Assembly (NCBI RefSeq): GCF_018200035.1
Contig: NZ_CP073581.1
Location: 3,034,501-3,098,500 of the forward strand
From: Sulfitobacter albidus
GTDB lineage: Bacteria; Pseudomonadota; Alphaproteobacteria; Rhodobacterales; Rhodobacteraceae
Length of the DNA: 64,000 bases
Direction: 5' to 3'
Shown: one piece after another, positions 28,346 to 38,152 of the stretch
How positions within the stretch are numbered: the first letter of the stretch is position 1
Layout: every line of letters begins with the position of its first letter
Program-made: the position numbers and the translations under genes
Notes under the pieces: generated by a model
What the model saw: the letters and a program-made list of their open reading frames with translations, nothing else
Told to the model about the DNA's origin: nothing
The model's database searches: none

Positions 28346-30966
28346 AGTTTATACAGCATGTCGAGCGCTTCGCGCGGGGTCAGCTCATCCGGCATGATAT
28401 CCGCCATCATCGTGTCCAACGGCGAGGTCTTTGGCGCAGGCGGTGGCGGGGCAGGGGTGGTTGCAAAAAGCGGCAAATCGTCGATCAACGTCTTCTGCGT
28501 TGCACCGCCCTCGCGTTCGCCTTTTTCCAACGCTTCGAGCACCACGCGTGCCCGCGCGATCACGCTGAGGGGCAACCCGGCGAGCTGTGCCACCTGCACG
28601 CCGTAAGAACGATCCGCTGCGCCCTTCTTCACTTCGTGAAGAAAGATCACCTCGCCCTCCCATTCCTTCACCGTGACGGTTGCATTGGCGACGCCGTCCA
28701 GCTTACCGGCCAATGCCGTCATCTCGTGGTAATGGGTGGCGAAGAGTGCGCGTGCGCGATTGACGTCGTGCAGATGTTCCAATGTGGCCCAGGCAATCGA
28801 CAGCCCGTCGTAAGTCGCCGTGCCGCGCCCGATCTCGTCCAGGATCACCAGGGCCCGGTCATCCGCCTGGTTGAGGATTGCTGCTGTCTCGACCATCTCG
28901 ACCATGAAGGTCGAGCGCCCGCGCGCCAGATCGTCCGAGGCACCAACCCGGCTGAACAGCTGGCTGACCACCCCGATATGGGCCGATGTGGCAGGCACAT
29001 AGCTGCCCATTTGCGCGATGAGCGCGATGAGCGCGTTCTGCCGAAGATAAGTTGATTTACCCGCCATGTTCGGGCCGGTCAGCAGCCAGATCGCTGCGTC
29101 ATCTTCGGCGCTGAGATTACAGTCATTCGCGATGAACGGCGTGCCGCCTTGTTGCTTGAGTGCGTGTTCCACAACGGGATGACGTCCGCCAATGATTTCA
29201 AAGGCGCGCGAGCTGTCGACAGTCGGGCAACTCCAATCTTCGGCCTGTGCAAGATCCGCGAGCGCGCAGGCCAAATCAATCTCCGCCAACGCGGCAGAGG
29301 CGGCGCCGATCGGGCCTGCCTGATCCAGAACGGCCTGCCTCAGCGTTTCGTATAGCGTCCGCTCAAGCTGGTTGGCGTGGTTCCCGGCGTTCAGGATCCG
29401 GGTCTCGAGATCGGATAGCTCGATTGTGGTAAAGCGAACCTGATTGGCTGTCGTTTGCCGGTGAATAAACGTCTCTGACAATGGGGGAGACAGCATTTTT
29501 TCCGCGTGTGTCGCGGTCACTTCGACAAAATATCCAAGAACATTGTTATGTTTGATCTTGAGAGACGAAATACCGGTGTCAGAGACAAACTGTGCCTGCA
29601 TCCCGGCAATAACGCCGCGCCCTTCGTCGCGCAACTTGCGCACCTCGTCGAGCTCGATGCTATAGCCTTGAGCGATAAATCCACCGTCGCGCACCAGAAG
29701 AGGAGGTTCCGCCACAAGCGCCTCGTCCAACAGATCGATCAGCGTTTCGTGGCCTTCAAGCCCGCGCCGTGCGGTTTGAAGCAGTCCGGCCATGTCACCA
29801 CCGTCCAAAAGCGCCACGATCTGTGCGGCCTCTGTCAGCCCATTTCGCACTGCTGCCAGATCGCGTGGTCCTCCCCGGTCGAGCGACAGGCGTGAGAGCG
29901 CACGTTCCAGATCCGGTACATTTCGCAACCGCTGACGGATGTCGGCGCGTAGTTTGCTGTTCTCCAGCGTGTAGGTCACGGCCTCTTGCCGGGCGCGAAT
30001 GGTCTCTAACACCCGGGAAGGCGACGATATCCGGCGCTCCAACAGGCGCGCGCCGCCGGCCGTGGACGTGCGGTCCATCACGGACAAAAGCGTACCACCC
30101 CTCCCGCCAGACAATCCTTGGGTCAGCTCAAGGTTGCGCCGGGTCGCGGCGTCGATTTGCACAGTGCGGGCGGATGCTTCGCGCACCGGTTTGCGCAGCA
30201 GGGGAAGCTTTCCGCGCTGTGTCAGCTCAAGATAGTCGATCAACGCACCCATTGCTGATACTTCCGCGCGGCCAAAACTGCCGAAACCTTCAAGCGATGA
30301 AACGGCGTAGAGCGCGCAGATCCGTTTTTCTGCGCCGGTACTGTCAAAACTCGATCGGGCCAATTCGGTCAGTGCCAGGCCAAATTCTGTCTCTAACTCG
30401 CGATGATCCGCGGCTTTTCCCTCGCTCACCAATAGCTCTGATGGAGCAAGCCGGGCCAGCTCTGGGCCCAGACGGGCTGTAGGAACCGCCATGACGTGAA
30501 AAGCACCCGTCGAAATATCAACCCACGCCAGCGCGCTGTCATCACGCACTTCGGCAAAGGCCGCAAGGTAGTTGTGTCGCCGCGCTTCAAGCAAGGATTC
30601 CTCGGTCAGCGTGCCGGGCGTGACCAGTCGCACCACATCGCGTTTGACCACGGATTTATGGCCGCGCTTTTTCGCCTCGGCCGGGGTTTCCAACTGTTCG
30701 CCCACGGCCACGCGAAACCCCTTGCGAATAAGGGTGAGCAGATAGCCCTCGGCAGCGTGGACCGGCACGCCGCACATGGGAATATCCGCGCCATCATGTT
30801 TGCCCCTTTTCGTCAACGCGATGTCCAGCGCCTCTGCGGCCGCGACCGCATCATCAAAGAACAACTCGTAGAAATCGCCCATTCGGTAGAACAGCAACGC
30901 ATCGGGATAGCCCGCCTTGATCTCAAGGTATTGGGCCATCATGGGCGTGACGGTGCCAGTGCTCAT
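28324..30966 (-). CDS. mutS: MutS DNA mismatch-recognition ATPase
   Basis: An 880-residue mismatch repair protein. The mismatch-binding Phe-X-Glu lies in FYRMGDFYELF near residue 30. The ABC-type ATPase at the C-terminus has Walker A TGPNMAGKSTYLRQ, signature DDLARGRSTFMVEM, Walker B VILDEIGRGT and the helix-turn-helix tail. ATG at 30966 is chosen because AGGGAG lies 8 bases upstream and the family similarity starts there; the open frame upstream is not conserved-looking. Confidence 0.96.
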   Translation of the reverse strand: MSTGTVTPMMAQYLEIKAGYPDALLFYRMGDFYELFFDDAVAAAEALDIALTKRGKHDGADIPMCGVPVHAAEGYLLTLIRKGFRVAVGEQLETPAEAKKRGHKSVVKRDVVRLVTPGTLTEESLLEARRHNYLAAFAEVRDDSALAWVDISTGAFHVMAVPTARLGPELARLAPSELLVSEGKAADHRELETEFGLALTELARSSFDSTGAEKRICALYAVSSLEGFGSFGRAEVSAMGALIDYLELTQRGKLPLLRKPVREASARTVQIDAATRRNLELTQGLSGGRGGTLLSVMDRTSTAGGARLLERRISSPSRVLETIRARQEAVTYTLENSKLRADIRQRLRNVPDLERALSRLSLDRGGPRDLAAVRNGLTEAAQIVALLDGGDMAGLLQTARRGLEGHETLIDLLDEALVAEPPLLVRDGGFIAQGYSIELDEVRKLRDEGRGVIAGMQAQFVSDTGISSLKIKHNNVLGYFVEVTATHAEKMLSPPLSETFIHRQTTANQVRFTTIELSDLETRILNAGNHANQLERTLYETLRQAVLDQAGPIGAASAALAEIDLACALADLAQAEDWSCPTVDSSRAFEIIGGRHPVVEHALKQQGGTPFIANDCNLSAEDDAAIWLLTGPNMAGKSTYLRQNALIALIAQMGSYVPATSAHIGVVSQLFSRVGASDDLARGRSTFMVEMVETAAILNQADDRALVILDEIGRGTATYDGLSIAWATLEHLHDVNRARALFATHYHEMTALAGKLDGVANATVTVKEWEGEVIFLHEVKKGAADRSYGVQVAQLAGLPLSVIARARVVLEALEKGEREGGATQKTLIDDLPLFATTPAPPPPAPKTSPLDTMMADIMPDELTPREALDMLYKLKEAAKE

Positions 30967-31052
30967 TCGCATCTCCCTCGTGCTCCTTGTCTCTACAAAA
31001 CCGCGGGGAGGGAGGGAAGGGTCATCGCCCATTGGTGGGGCGCGTCGATAGT

Positions 31053-31069
31053 GTTAACGATAAGTTAAC
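31053..31069. promoter_or_regulatory. CtrA-type box upstream of the GT61 gene
   Basis: GTTAACGATAAGTTAAC contains a perfect TTAA-N7-TTAA, the full binding site of the cell-cycle regulator CtrA. It is centred about 33 bases before the GTG start of the glycosyltransferase gene and 95 bases before the divergent mutS start. Confidence 0.5.
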
Positions 31070-31093
31070 GACACCCAAAGGCTCGGAAAGCCC

Positions 31094-32797
31094 GTGCGCA
31101 ACAAGATCGAGTTCAGTGCGGATCCCGCGGAGATTTTCGCAAACCCATGGCGCACGCCAGGGATCACGCTTGCCGCGCCGCCGAGCTTTATCTGGAGAGA
31201 GGCCCCGGCGGCACGGATTGCGGGCTTTGGCGCCAGCGCGCATCCCGCAATCAGTCGCCGGATCGGCGAGGTGGTCACCCACACCCAACGGCACCGACAG
31301 ATGCCGCGTGCTTTTGTGTTCAACGCACAACCGATGATCGTCGAGGATCTCAATATCCGCAAAAGCCATGCATTTGTAGGCGAGCGCGCGTTACTCAAGG
31401 GGGCGTCGGGCACGCGCCTGATCAATCAATACCGATGGGAAGATCCCGGACTACGCGACGCGCGCACGGCTGCGCTTGATACATTCTTTGCTGAATGCCG
31501 CATGCAGAATGCAGGGGCAGTGTTACGTGTGGGCGTCCCGCCCGAATACGTTCCCATTGTGATCGAGTGTCGCAATACCTTCAATTTCTTCCATTTCATC
31601 ACCGAATCCCTTGCGCAACTCACCCTTTTTGATGGTCTCTCGGAGGGGCGAGAGATAGTTTTTCACTACCCGCACAGCGACGATAAGCATCGCGCCTTCA
31701 CCGAGGGCTTTGCGGATGCGCTGTTTCCCGAACTGGTCGGACGGATTCGGTTTTCCCGAGCGCCAGCGCAATACAATATGGCGCTGACCGGCTACGACAT
31801 GCTGAGCGCCGTATCGCAGATGCCGCTGGATCCCGAATTGACCGGGATGATGGGTCAGGACGCGGCGCCGGGCACTGTCGACTTCCAACCGACCCTCGCC
31901 ATGAACAGCGTGAGCGAAACGATCCTGCGCCTGCGTGCCCGGGGCCTCAAGGCGGTGGCGGCGCATACGGGGGACTTGCCACGCCGTATCTATGTGGGCA
32001 GGCGCGATGACCACGCCCGCGCCCGTCCCGTCGCGGGGGAGGCGCGTCTGCTGGAACATCTTGCGCTTTTCGGGTTCGAGACTATTGCGTTTGAGGATTA
32101 CAGCCCGCTGGACCAGATCGCTCTGATGGCGGGAGCGGAGATCGTGATCGCACCGCACGGCGCTGGTCTCACGCATATGATGTTTGCCCGGTCGGATTGC
32201 CACGTGATCGAATTGGGTACATTGCAGACAGCGCAACATCGCTGGGCAGACTTCTGGCCCCTGGCGCATGCCGCGCAGTGTCGCTTTGTCAGCTTTTTTG
32301 CGGATTTCAATTCCCAAAACCCCAGTATAGAGCCTGACTTCAGCGAAGACGGACTTGTCCCCACGGCATTGTCGGATGCGGCGATTGCCCAGATCCTCAG
32401 CTATGTGGTCTGCGTTCTTGGGCATGTGCCTGATCTGCCCTCAGCGGATGCGGTGCAAAGCCTTGCACAACGGCTGCTGCGGATGGATCTGCCGGACCGC
32501 GCACTTGCGCTGCTTGACGCACACAAGCATCTCACGGAAGCAAGCGGCGCGCTGTGTCTCACTTTGGCGGATTGCCACAAAGCGTTGGACTCCCCCAAAT
32601 CAGAGCTTCTTGCGCTGGACCGGGCTTTCAAGCTGGATCCTGACCGCTGGCAGACGTTGGTGCGCATCATCTGGTGTGCCAACCGGGTGGAGCGTCCGCA
32701 GGTCATACGCTGGGCGCTCTCAAGGCTTGAGCGGGATTTTCCCGACCGCCACGACGCTTTTGTCGCCAATCATGCGTGGGTTCGCTACGTCGCGTGA
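31094..32797 (+). CDS. Family 61 glycosyltransferase (DUF563-like)
   Basis: A 567-residue protein with the GT61 core: NFFHFITESLAQLTLF, then PRRIYVGRRDDHARARPV, then the donor-site region AGAEIVIAPHGAGLTHMMFA. This family transfers sugars such as xylose or GlcNAc, but the acceptor is unknown. After about residue 430 the chain turns to short amphipathic helices resembling tetratricopeptide-type repeats. There is no signal peptide, and no other polysaccharide gene is close. The start is GTG at 31094, and a CtrA-type box sits just upstream. Confidence 0.8.
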   Translation: MRNKIEFSADPAEIFANPWRTPGITLAAPPSFIWREAPAARIAGFGASAHPAISRRIGEVVTHTQRHRQMPRAFVFNAQPMIVEDLNIRKSHAFVGERALLKGASGTRLINQYRWEDPGLRDARTAALDTFFAECRMQNAGAVLRVGVPPEYVPIVIECRNTFNFFHFITESLAQLTLFDGLSEGREIVFHYPHSDDKHRAFTEGFADALFPELVGRIRFSRAPAQYNMALTGYDMLSAVSQMPLDPELTGMMGQDAAPGTVDFQPTLAMNSVSETILRLRARGLKAVAAHTGDLPRRIYVGRRDDHARARPVAGEARLLEHLALFGFETIAFEDYSPLDQIALMAGAEIVIAPHGAGLTHMMFARSDCHVIELGTLQTAQHRWADFWPLAHAAQCRFVSFFADFNSQNPSIEPDFSEDGLVPTALSDAAIAQILSYVVCVLGHVPDLPSADAVQSLAQRLLRMDLPDRALALLDAHKHLTEASGALCLTLADCHKALDSPKSELLALDRAFKLDPDRWQTLVRIIWCANRVERPQVIRWALSRLERDFPDRHDAFVANHAWVRYVA

Positions 32798-32854
32798 TTG
32801 TCTGTCACGTACGGGGCGGCTATCAGGGGCGAAACAAAGCGAAAGATCTAGCCC

Positions 32855-35112
32855 GTGACAAAGAATAAAGTGACCGCCGAAGAGGCGCTGGCCTTCCACC
32901 TTGAACCGACACCCGGAAAGTTCGAGATTTCCGCCACCGTCCCGATGACCACGCAGCGTGATCTGTCGCTGGCCTATTCGCCGGGTGTCGCAGTGCCCTG
33001 CGAATCCATCGCTGCCGATCCGCAGCTGGCCTATGACTATACCAACAAGGGTAATCTGGTTGCCGTGATCTCGAACGGGACGGCGGTGCTGGGTTTGGGC
33101 AACCTTGGCGCGCTGGCATCCAAACCGGTGATGGAAGGCAAGGCGGTTCTGTTCAAACGCTTCGCTGACGTCAATTCGATCGATATCGAGCTCGATACCG
33201 AAGATCCCGATGCGTTCTGCGCCGCCGTGAAGCTGATGGGCCCGACCTTTGGCGGTATCAACCTTGAGGATATCAAGGCGCCCGAATGTTTCATCATCGA
33301 ACAGCGCCTCAAGGAAGAAATGGACATCCCCGTCTTCCACGACGACCAGCACGGCACGGCGGTGATCTGTGCGGCGGGTCTGCTTAATGCGCTGAAGCTG
33401 TCGGGGAAGAAGATCGAGGACGTGCGGATTGTGCTGAACGGGCCGGGGCAGCGGGCATCGCTTGTCTGGAGCTGCTCAAGGCCATGGGCGCGCGGCACCA
33501 GAATTGCATCATGTGTGATACCAAGGGCGTGATATATCAGGGCCGCACCGAGGGCATGAACCAGTGGAAATCGGCCCACGCCGTCGCGACCGAGGCGCGC
33601 ACGCTGGCCGAGGCGATGGATGGGGCCGACGTGTTCCTCGGCGTGTCGGTCAAGGGGGCGGTGACGCCCGCTATGGTCGAAAGCATGGCAGATGATCCGG
33701 TGATCTTTGCCATGGCGAACCCAGACCCCGAGATTACGCCCGAAGAGGCGCACGCCGTACGGGCCGACGCCATCGTGGCCACGGGGCGCAGTGACTATCC
33801 CAACCAAGTCAATAACGTGCTGGGCTTTCCCTATCTCTTCCGCGGGGCGCTCGACATCAACGCCCGTGCGATCAACGACGAGATGAAGATAGCCTGCGCC
33901 CATGCGCTGGCCAACCTCGCGCGGGAGGACGTGCCGGATGAGGTCGCGCTCGCCTACGGCAAGAACCTCACGTTCGGGCGGGATTACATCATTCCCACGC
34001 CGTTCGATCCGCGCCTGATCCACCGGATTCCGCCCGCTGTCGCCAAGGCCGGGATGGACACCGGCGCCGCGCGACGCCCGATCATCGACATGGATGCCTA
34101 TGAGGCGAGCCTGAAATCCCGGCTCGACCCGACCGCTAATATCATGCGCGGCATCTTTGCCCGCGCTCGTGCCAATCAGGCCCGCATGATCTTTGCCGAA
34201 GGGGACGATCCCAAGGTTCTGCGCGCCGCCGTGATGTACCAACGTCAGGGTCTGGGAAAAGCACTTGTCGTCGGGCGCAGCGACGATGTGAGGGCCAAGC
34301 TTGTCGCCTCCGGCCTCGAGGACGCGGTGCGCGAGTTGGAGGTTGTGAATGCGGCCAATACCCAGCACCTCGATCTCTACAAATCCTATCTCTACAGTAG
34401 GTTGCAGAGACGCGGTTTTGATACAAAGGACGTGCACCGCCTCGCCGCACGGGACCGGCACGTGTTTGCCGCGCTGATGCTCGCGCATGGCCACGGCGAC
34501 GGGCTGGTCACCGGGGCCACGCGCAAATCGGCGCATATCCTTGACCGGATCAATCACGTCTTTGACGCCAGCGCAGACGGTGAGGCAACGGGCATTACCG
34601 CTGTCCTGCACAAGGGTCGCATCGTGCTGATCGGGGATACGCTTGTACACGAATGGCCTGACCAGAACGACCTTGCCAACATCGCCGTGGCGGGCGCGCG
34701 GGTCGCTCGGCATCTGGGGTTGGAGCCGCGCGTGGCGTTTGTCAGTTTCTCCACCTTTGGCTATCCCGTGTCGGAACGGGCCGAGAAAATGCACGTAGCA
34801 CCCACCGTTCTGGACGCGCGCGGTGTCGATTTCGAATACGAGGGCGAGATGACGGTGGATGTCGCGCTCAACGCCGAAAGCCAGCGCAATTACCCGTTCT
34901 CGCGCCTGACGGGGCCTGCGAATATTCTGGTTGTGCCTGCGCGGCACTCTGCCAGCATTTCGGTCAAGCTGATGCAGGAAATGGCCGGGGCGACGGTGAT
35001 CGGGCCGATCCTCACGGGCCTTGATAAATCAATCCAGATCGCGTCCTCGACCTCGACGGCGAATGACATCCTCAACATGGCGGTGCTTGCGGCCTGCAAG
35101 GTCGGCGAATGA
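32855..35112 (+). CDS. maeB: NADP-dependent malic enzyme with C-terminal phosphotransacetylase-like domain; apparent frameshift
   Basis: The malic enzyme decarboxylates malate to pyruvate. Malic domains span about residues 1-425 ([35 protein letters not shown] in part, FHDDQHGTA), followed by a PTA-like domain (about 425-752) usually regulatory in this fused form. The frame breaks at G4 (33445-33448); one added G restores [19 protein letters not shown] and a 752-residue protein of normal size. Both parts are otherwise undamaged, so a homopolymer sequencing error is most likely. The start is GTG at 32855. Confidence 0.92.
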
Positions 35113-35975
35113 TCTGGAACCTCGGCTCGATCAATATCGACAAGTTCTATGGCGTCACGCACCACCCGGCGGGCGGCGAAACCCTCGCCGCGCACAGCTT
35201 TTCCGAAGGGTTGGGCGGTAAGGGTGCAAACATGTCTGTGGCAGTCGCCCGCGCGGCTGCGCCGGTATCCCACATCGGCGCAATCGGGCGAGAGGGGCGC
35301 TGGACCCGTGACCGGCTGTTGGAATACGGGGTCGACACGCCGCATATTCACGAGATTGACGTGCCGACGGGCCACGCGAATATCGTCGTGGACGCCGAGG
35401 GCGAGAATACGATCGTGCTGTTTCAGGGCGCCAACGTGCGGCTGACCGAATCCATGATCGGTGCGGCCCTTTCAGAGGCGTCGGCAGGCGATATCCTCTT
35501 GATGCAGAACGAGACGAATGGGCAGGAATACGCGTCCCATACCGCGCAAAAACTCGGCCTGCGGGTCGCCTATGCGGCGGCTCCGTTTGATGCGGACGCA
35601 GTCGCGCGGTTGGTGGACCGCATCGACATCATGGTTCTCAACGCGATCGAGGCCGCACAGCTGGAGGAAGCGACCGGCGCGCCCCTTTTGGCGCTGGGTA
35701 TCCGCGACGTGGTGGTGACGTTGGGGGCCGACGGATGCAAATGGATCTCGGATCAAGGCGAGCGGGCATTTGAGGCCTATCCCGCGCAGCCCGTTGATAC
35801 GACGGGCGCAGGAGACACCTTTACCGGTTATCTGCTCGCCGGTCTGGACAGGGGGCTCGGGATGGAGGTGTCGATTGATCTGGCGCTCAAGGCGGGCACG
35901 CTCATGGTCATGCGCCACGGCACGGCAGATGTGATCCCGGACCTCAAGGAGATCCAGGATCACTTTGGCCTTTAG
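35109..35975 (+). CDS. PfkB-family sugar kinase (ribokinase-like)
   Basis: A 288-residue carbohydrate kinase. N-terminal motif GLGGKGANMSVAVARA and the C-terminal catalytic motif DTTGAGDTFTGYLLAGL (with the catalytic Asp) define the PfkB family. The shape is closest to ribokinase, but the substrate is not proven. It overlaps the maeB stop by 4 bases (ATGA), so it is coupled with the malic enzyme, although no shared pathway is obvious. It ends convergent to msrA. Confidence 0.85.
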   Translation: MIWNLGSINIDKFYGVTHHPAGGETLAAHSFSEGLGGKGANMSVAVARAAAPVSHIGAIGREGRWTRDRLLEYGVDTPHIHEIDVPTGHANIVVDAEGENTIVLFQGANVRLTESMIGAALSEASAGDILLMQNETNGQEYASHTAQKLGLRVAYAAAPFDADAVARLVDRIDIMVLNAIEAAQLEEATGAPLLALGIRDVVVTLGADGCKWISDQGERAFEAYPAQPVDTTGAGDTFTGYLLAGLDRGLGMEVSIDLALKAGTLMVMRHGTADVIPDLKEIQDHFGL

Positions 35976-36628
35976 CTTGCGAAGGGCGCAGCACTGCCCC
36001 AGAGCTGTTTGACACGCTGATCGCGCCCGCAAGCCTCGCGGTAAGCCTTGTAGGCTGACGCCTGCCGTTTTGGGCCAAACCGGGTCAGGACCAGCTTGGT
36101 CCCCTTGTAGTAATCCTGATGATATTCCTCAGCGGGATAGAAGGTTTGCGCATCCAGAATTGGCGTCACGATGTCCTGGCCAAGGGCGGTCTGCGCATCT
36201 GCCTTGGCTTTTGCGGCAGCTTCCATTTGTGCGTCGGTCGCAAAAATCGCGGTGCGATAGCTTTCGCCACGATCGCAGAACTGCCCGCCCGCGTCCGTTG
36301 GATCGACGGAGCGGAAGAAGAGATCAAGGATCTTCCCCGCGCTGATCACGCCGGGGTCAAAGGTGATCTGTACGGCCTCGTAATGGCCGGTGCCGCCCCC
36401 GGTAACCTCCTTGTAGGTAGGTTCCGCGGCCGCGCCGCCGGTATAGCCGGACACTGCATCCGTGACGCCCTCGACCTTTTCGAAATCAGCCTCCACGCAC
36501 CAGAAACATCCACCGGCGACGGTAATTGTTTCGGTACCGGCCGCGCGGCTTTCGTTCGCCTGGGTCATCAGACCAACGACGATCAGTGTGGCAAGGGCGA
36601 TCGTCTTGAAATTCGTGAATGTCATCAT
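35972..36628 (-). CDS. msrA: Peptide methionine sulfoxide reductase MsrA, exported
   Basis: A 218-residue enzyme reducing methionine-S-sulfoxide in oxidised proteins. An N-terminal signal sequence (IALATLIVVGLMTQANESRAA) implies a periplasmic location. The active site GGCFWC has catalytic Cys41, with GYTGG and GHYEAVQITFDP downstream and a C-terminal resolving region. The start is at 36628, the first of two adjacent ATGs, with AAGGAG 9 bases upstream. It overlaps the convergent PfkB gene by 4 bases. Confidence 0.93.
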   Translation of the reverse strand: MMTFTNFKTIALATLIVVGLMTQANESRAAGTETITVAGGCFWCVEADFEKVEGVTDAVSGYTGGAAAEPTYKEVTGGGTGHYEAVQITFDPGVISAGKILDLFFRSVDPTDAGGQFCDRGESYRTAIFATDAQMEAAAKAKADAQTALGQDIVTPILDAQTFYPAEEYHQDYYKGTKLVLTRFGPKRQASAYKAYREACGRDQRVKQLWGSAAPFAS

Positions 36629-36781
36629 CGCAACGTTCTCCTTTTTTCTGACAATGCTCCTGATATAGGCGGTTGCACAATGGCTGTAGCCAAATCTCAC
36701 ACAGGGGTGAAAGCGGTTTACCTCGGCGTGCACAATGCCCAAGGTCGACCCCGAAATACGATCCGCCGGAGGGAGACAGCC

Positions 36782-37477
36782 ATGCGCATCGCAATGTGGT
36801 CCGGGCCACGCAATCTGAGCACGGCGATGATGTACGCCTTTGGTAACCGGGCGGACATGCAGATCATGGATGAACCCTTCTATGCTGCCTATCTGGCGCA
36901 AACCAGGGCGGATCATCCAATGCGCGCGGAAATCCTTGCGGCACACGATTGCGATCCGCTTAGCGTGGCCAATCGCTGCGCGGTACAGGGCGCGCCACAT
37001 CTCTACATGAAACACATGCCGCACCACATGCTCCCCGGTTTTCCGCTGGAATGGGCAGAGGGATGCGTGAATGTGCATCTGATCCGCCATCCTGCCCGTG
37101 TGATTGCAAGCTACGCAGCCAAGCGCGAAGCGCCGAGCCTTGCCGATATCGGCTTTGTCCAGCAAACCGCGCTGTTCGAGCGGCTGGGTGGGGTCGTGAT
37201 CGACAGCGCCGATATCCGTGAGGATCCCGAGGGGATGTTGCGCGCGCTCTGTGCGGCGATCGGCATCCCCTTTGATCCTGCAATGCTGCACTGGCGCGCT
37301 GGTCCGCGTCCGCAGGACGGTGTCTGGGCGCGCCACTGGTATAACGCCGTGCACAAGAGCACCGGTTTTGCCGCAGCCGAAGGCCCTTTGCCTGATGTAG
37401 GCGAGGAACTGCGTCCAATCCTTGCAGCCGCGCTGCCGCACTACGAAGGGTTACACCGTCAGCGGCTTTCCCCGTGA
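36782..37477 (+). CDS. Sulfotransferase-like P-loop protein
   Basis: A 231-residue cytoplasmic protein. WSGPRNLSTAMMYAFGNR at the N-terminus resembles the 5'-phosphosulfate-binding loop of sulfotransferases, and VHLIRHPARVIASYAAKRE resembles the 3'-phosphate-binding region. The substrate is unknown. GGAGGGAGA precedes the ATG. It diverges from msrA; a hairpin and T8 run follow about 95 bases after the stop. Confidence 0.7.
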   Translation: MRIAMWSGPRNLSTAMMYAFGNRADMQIMDEPFYAAYLAQTRADHPMRAEILAAHDCDPLSVANRCAVQGAPHLYMKHMPHHMLPGFPLEWAEGCVNVHLIRHPARVIASYAAKREAPSLADIGFVQQTALFERLGGVVIDSADIREDPEGMLRALCAAIGIPFDPAMLHWRAGPRPQDGVWARHWYNAVHKSTGFAAAEGPLPDVGEELRPILAAALPHYEGLHRQRLSP

Positions 37478-37489
37478 AAGGCGCAAAAA

Positions 37490-37607
37490 TTCGCCTAGAT
37501 ATTCATGCATGTTAAAGATGTCGCCCCTTACACTTGGGGCAGTGCTAACAAATTTGCGGTAACGAGTGCGTGGTCCGGGGTGTCATCCCCCCGGGCCAAT
37601 TTTTTTT
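37490..37607 (+). ncRNA. Possible small RNA or structured 3' end
   Basis: Between the sulfotransferase-like gene and the DUF7282-like gene there is a small hairpin (GCCCC / GGGGC, 37523-37540) and a strong terminator at 37572-37607. The distance from the coding stop and the layered hairpins fit a short independent transcript, but no promoter was identified and a long 3' UTR is equally possible. Confidence 0.25.
37572..37607 (+). terminator. Intrinsic terminator after the sulfotransferase-like gene
   Basis: Stem GGTCCGGGG / CCCCGGGCC (one G-T pair) followed by AA and T8. Confidence 0.8.
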
Positions 37608-37667
37608 GAAACTTTCCTGCCTGGCCGCCCGTGGGTCTAGCAGAACAAACGCACAAGGAGTGTTTCA

Positions 37668-38081
37668 ATGAAGACGTTTATCACAGCTGCCCTCGCCCTT
37701 ACCCTGTCCGCTGGTATCGCCAGCGCCGCCGGTCACGCCACACCGATGGTTGAAGCGGCCAATCAGGACGTCTCGAACGGCGTCGTAAGCGCCTCCAAGG
37801 TTGTTGCTGCCGAAAACGGCTGGCTGGTGGTCCACCGGACCGACGCCGAGATGAAACCGGGCCCCGTCGTCGCCTACGCGCCGCTGCGTGCCGGTGAAAC
37901 CGCCGACGTCGCCGCCATCCTGCAGGAAGAGGTCGCATCGGGTGACATGCTGATGCTGATGGTTCACGCGGAACAGGGCGGCACGGCAACCGGCGTGTTC
38001 GAATACACTCTCGGTGCGAAGGAAGACGGCCCGATCCGCATTGATGACAAGCTGGTAATGACCGTCATTACCGCCGATTAA
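37668..38081 (+). CDS. Secreted DUF7282-like protein
   Basis: A 137-residue exported protein with a clear signal peptide (MKTFITAALALTLSAGIASA, cleavage after ASA-A). The mature part has the repeated layout seen in DUF7282 proteins: GVVSASKVVAAENGWLVVHR and later a segment KLVMTVITAD. Function is unknown; a small beta-rich periplasmic domain is likely. AAGGAG stands 6 bases before the ATG. Transcription is closed by the hairpin at 38101-38137 shared with argG. Confidence 0.75.
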   Translation: MKTFITAALALTLSAGIASAAGHATPMVEAANQDVSNGVVSASKVVAAENGWLVVHRTDAEMKPGPVVAYAPLRAGETADVAAILQEEVASGDMLMLMVHAEQGGTATGVFEYTLGAKEDGPIRIDDKLVMTVITAD

Positions 38082-38100
38082 GCGCCAAACTTTTACAAAG

Positions 38101-38137
38101 AAAGGCCCGCCGCGTCAGAGGACACGGCGGGCCTTTT
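38101..38137. terminator. Bidirectional terminator
   Basis: Stem AAAGGCCCGCCG / CGGCGGGCCTTTT between the DUF7282-like gene and the convergent argG, with T on one side and A on the other. Confidence 0.85.
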
Positions 38138-38152
38138 CATGTGTGCAGCTTA

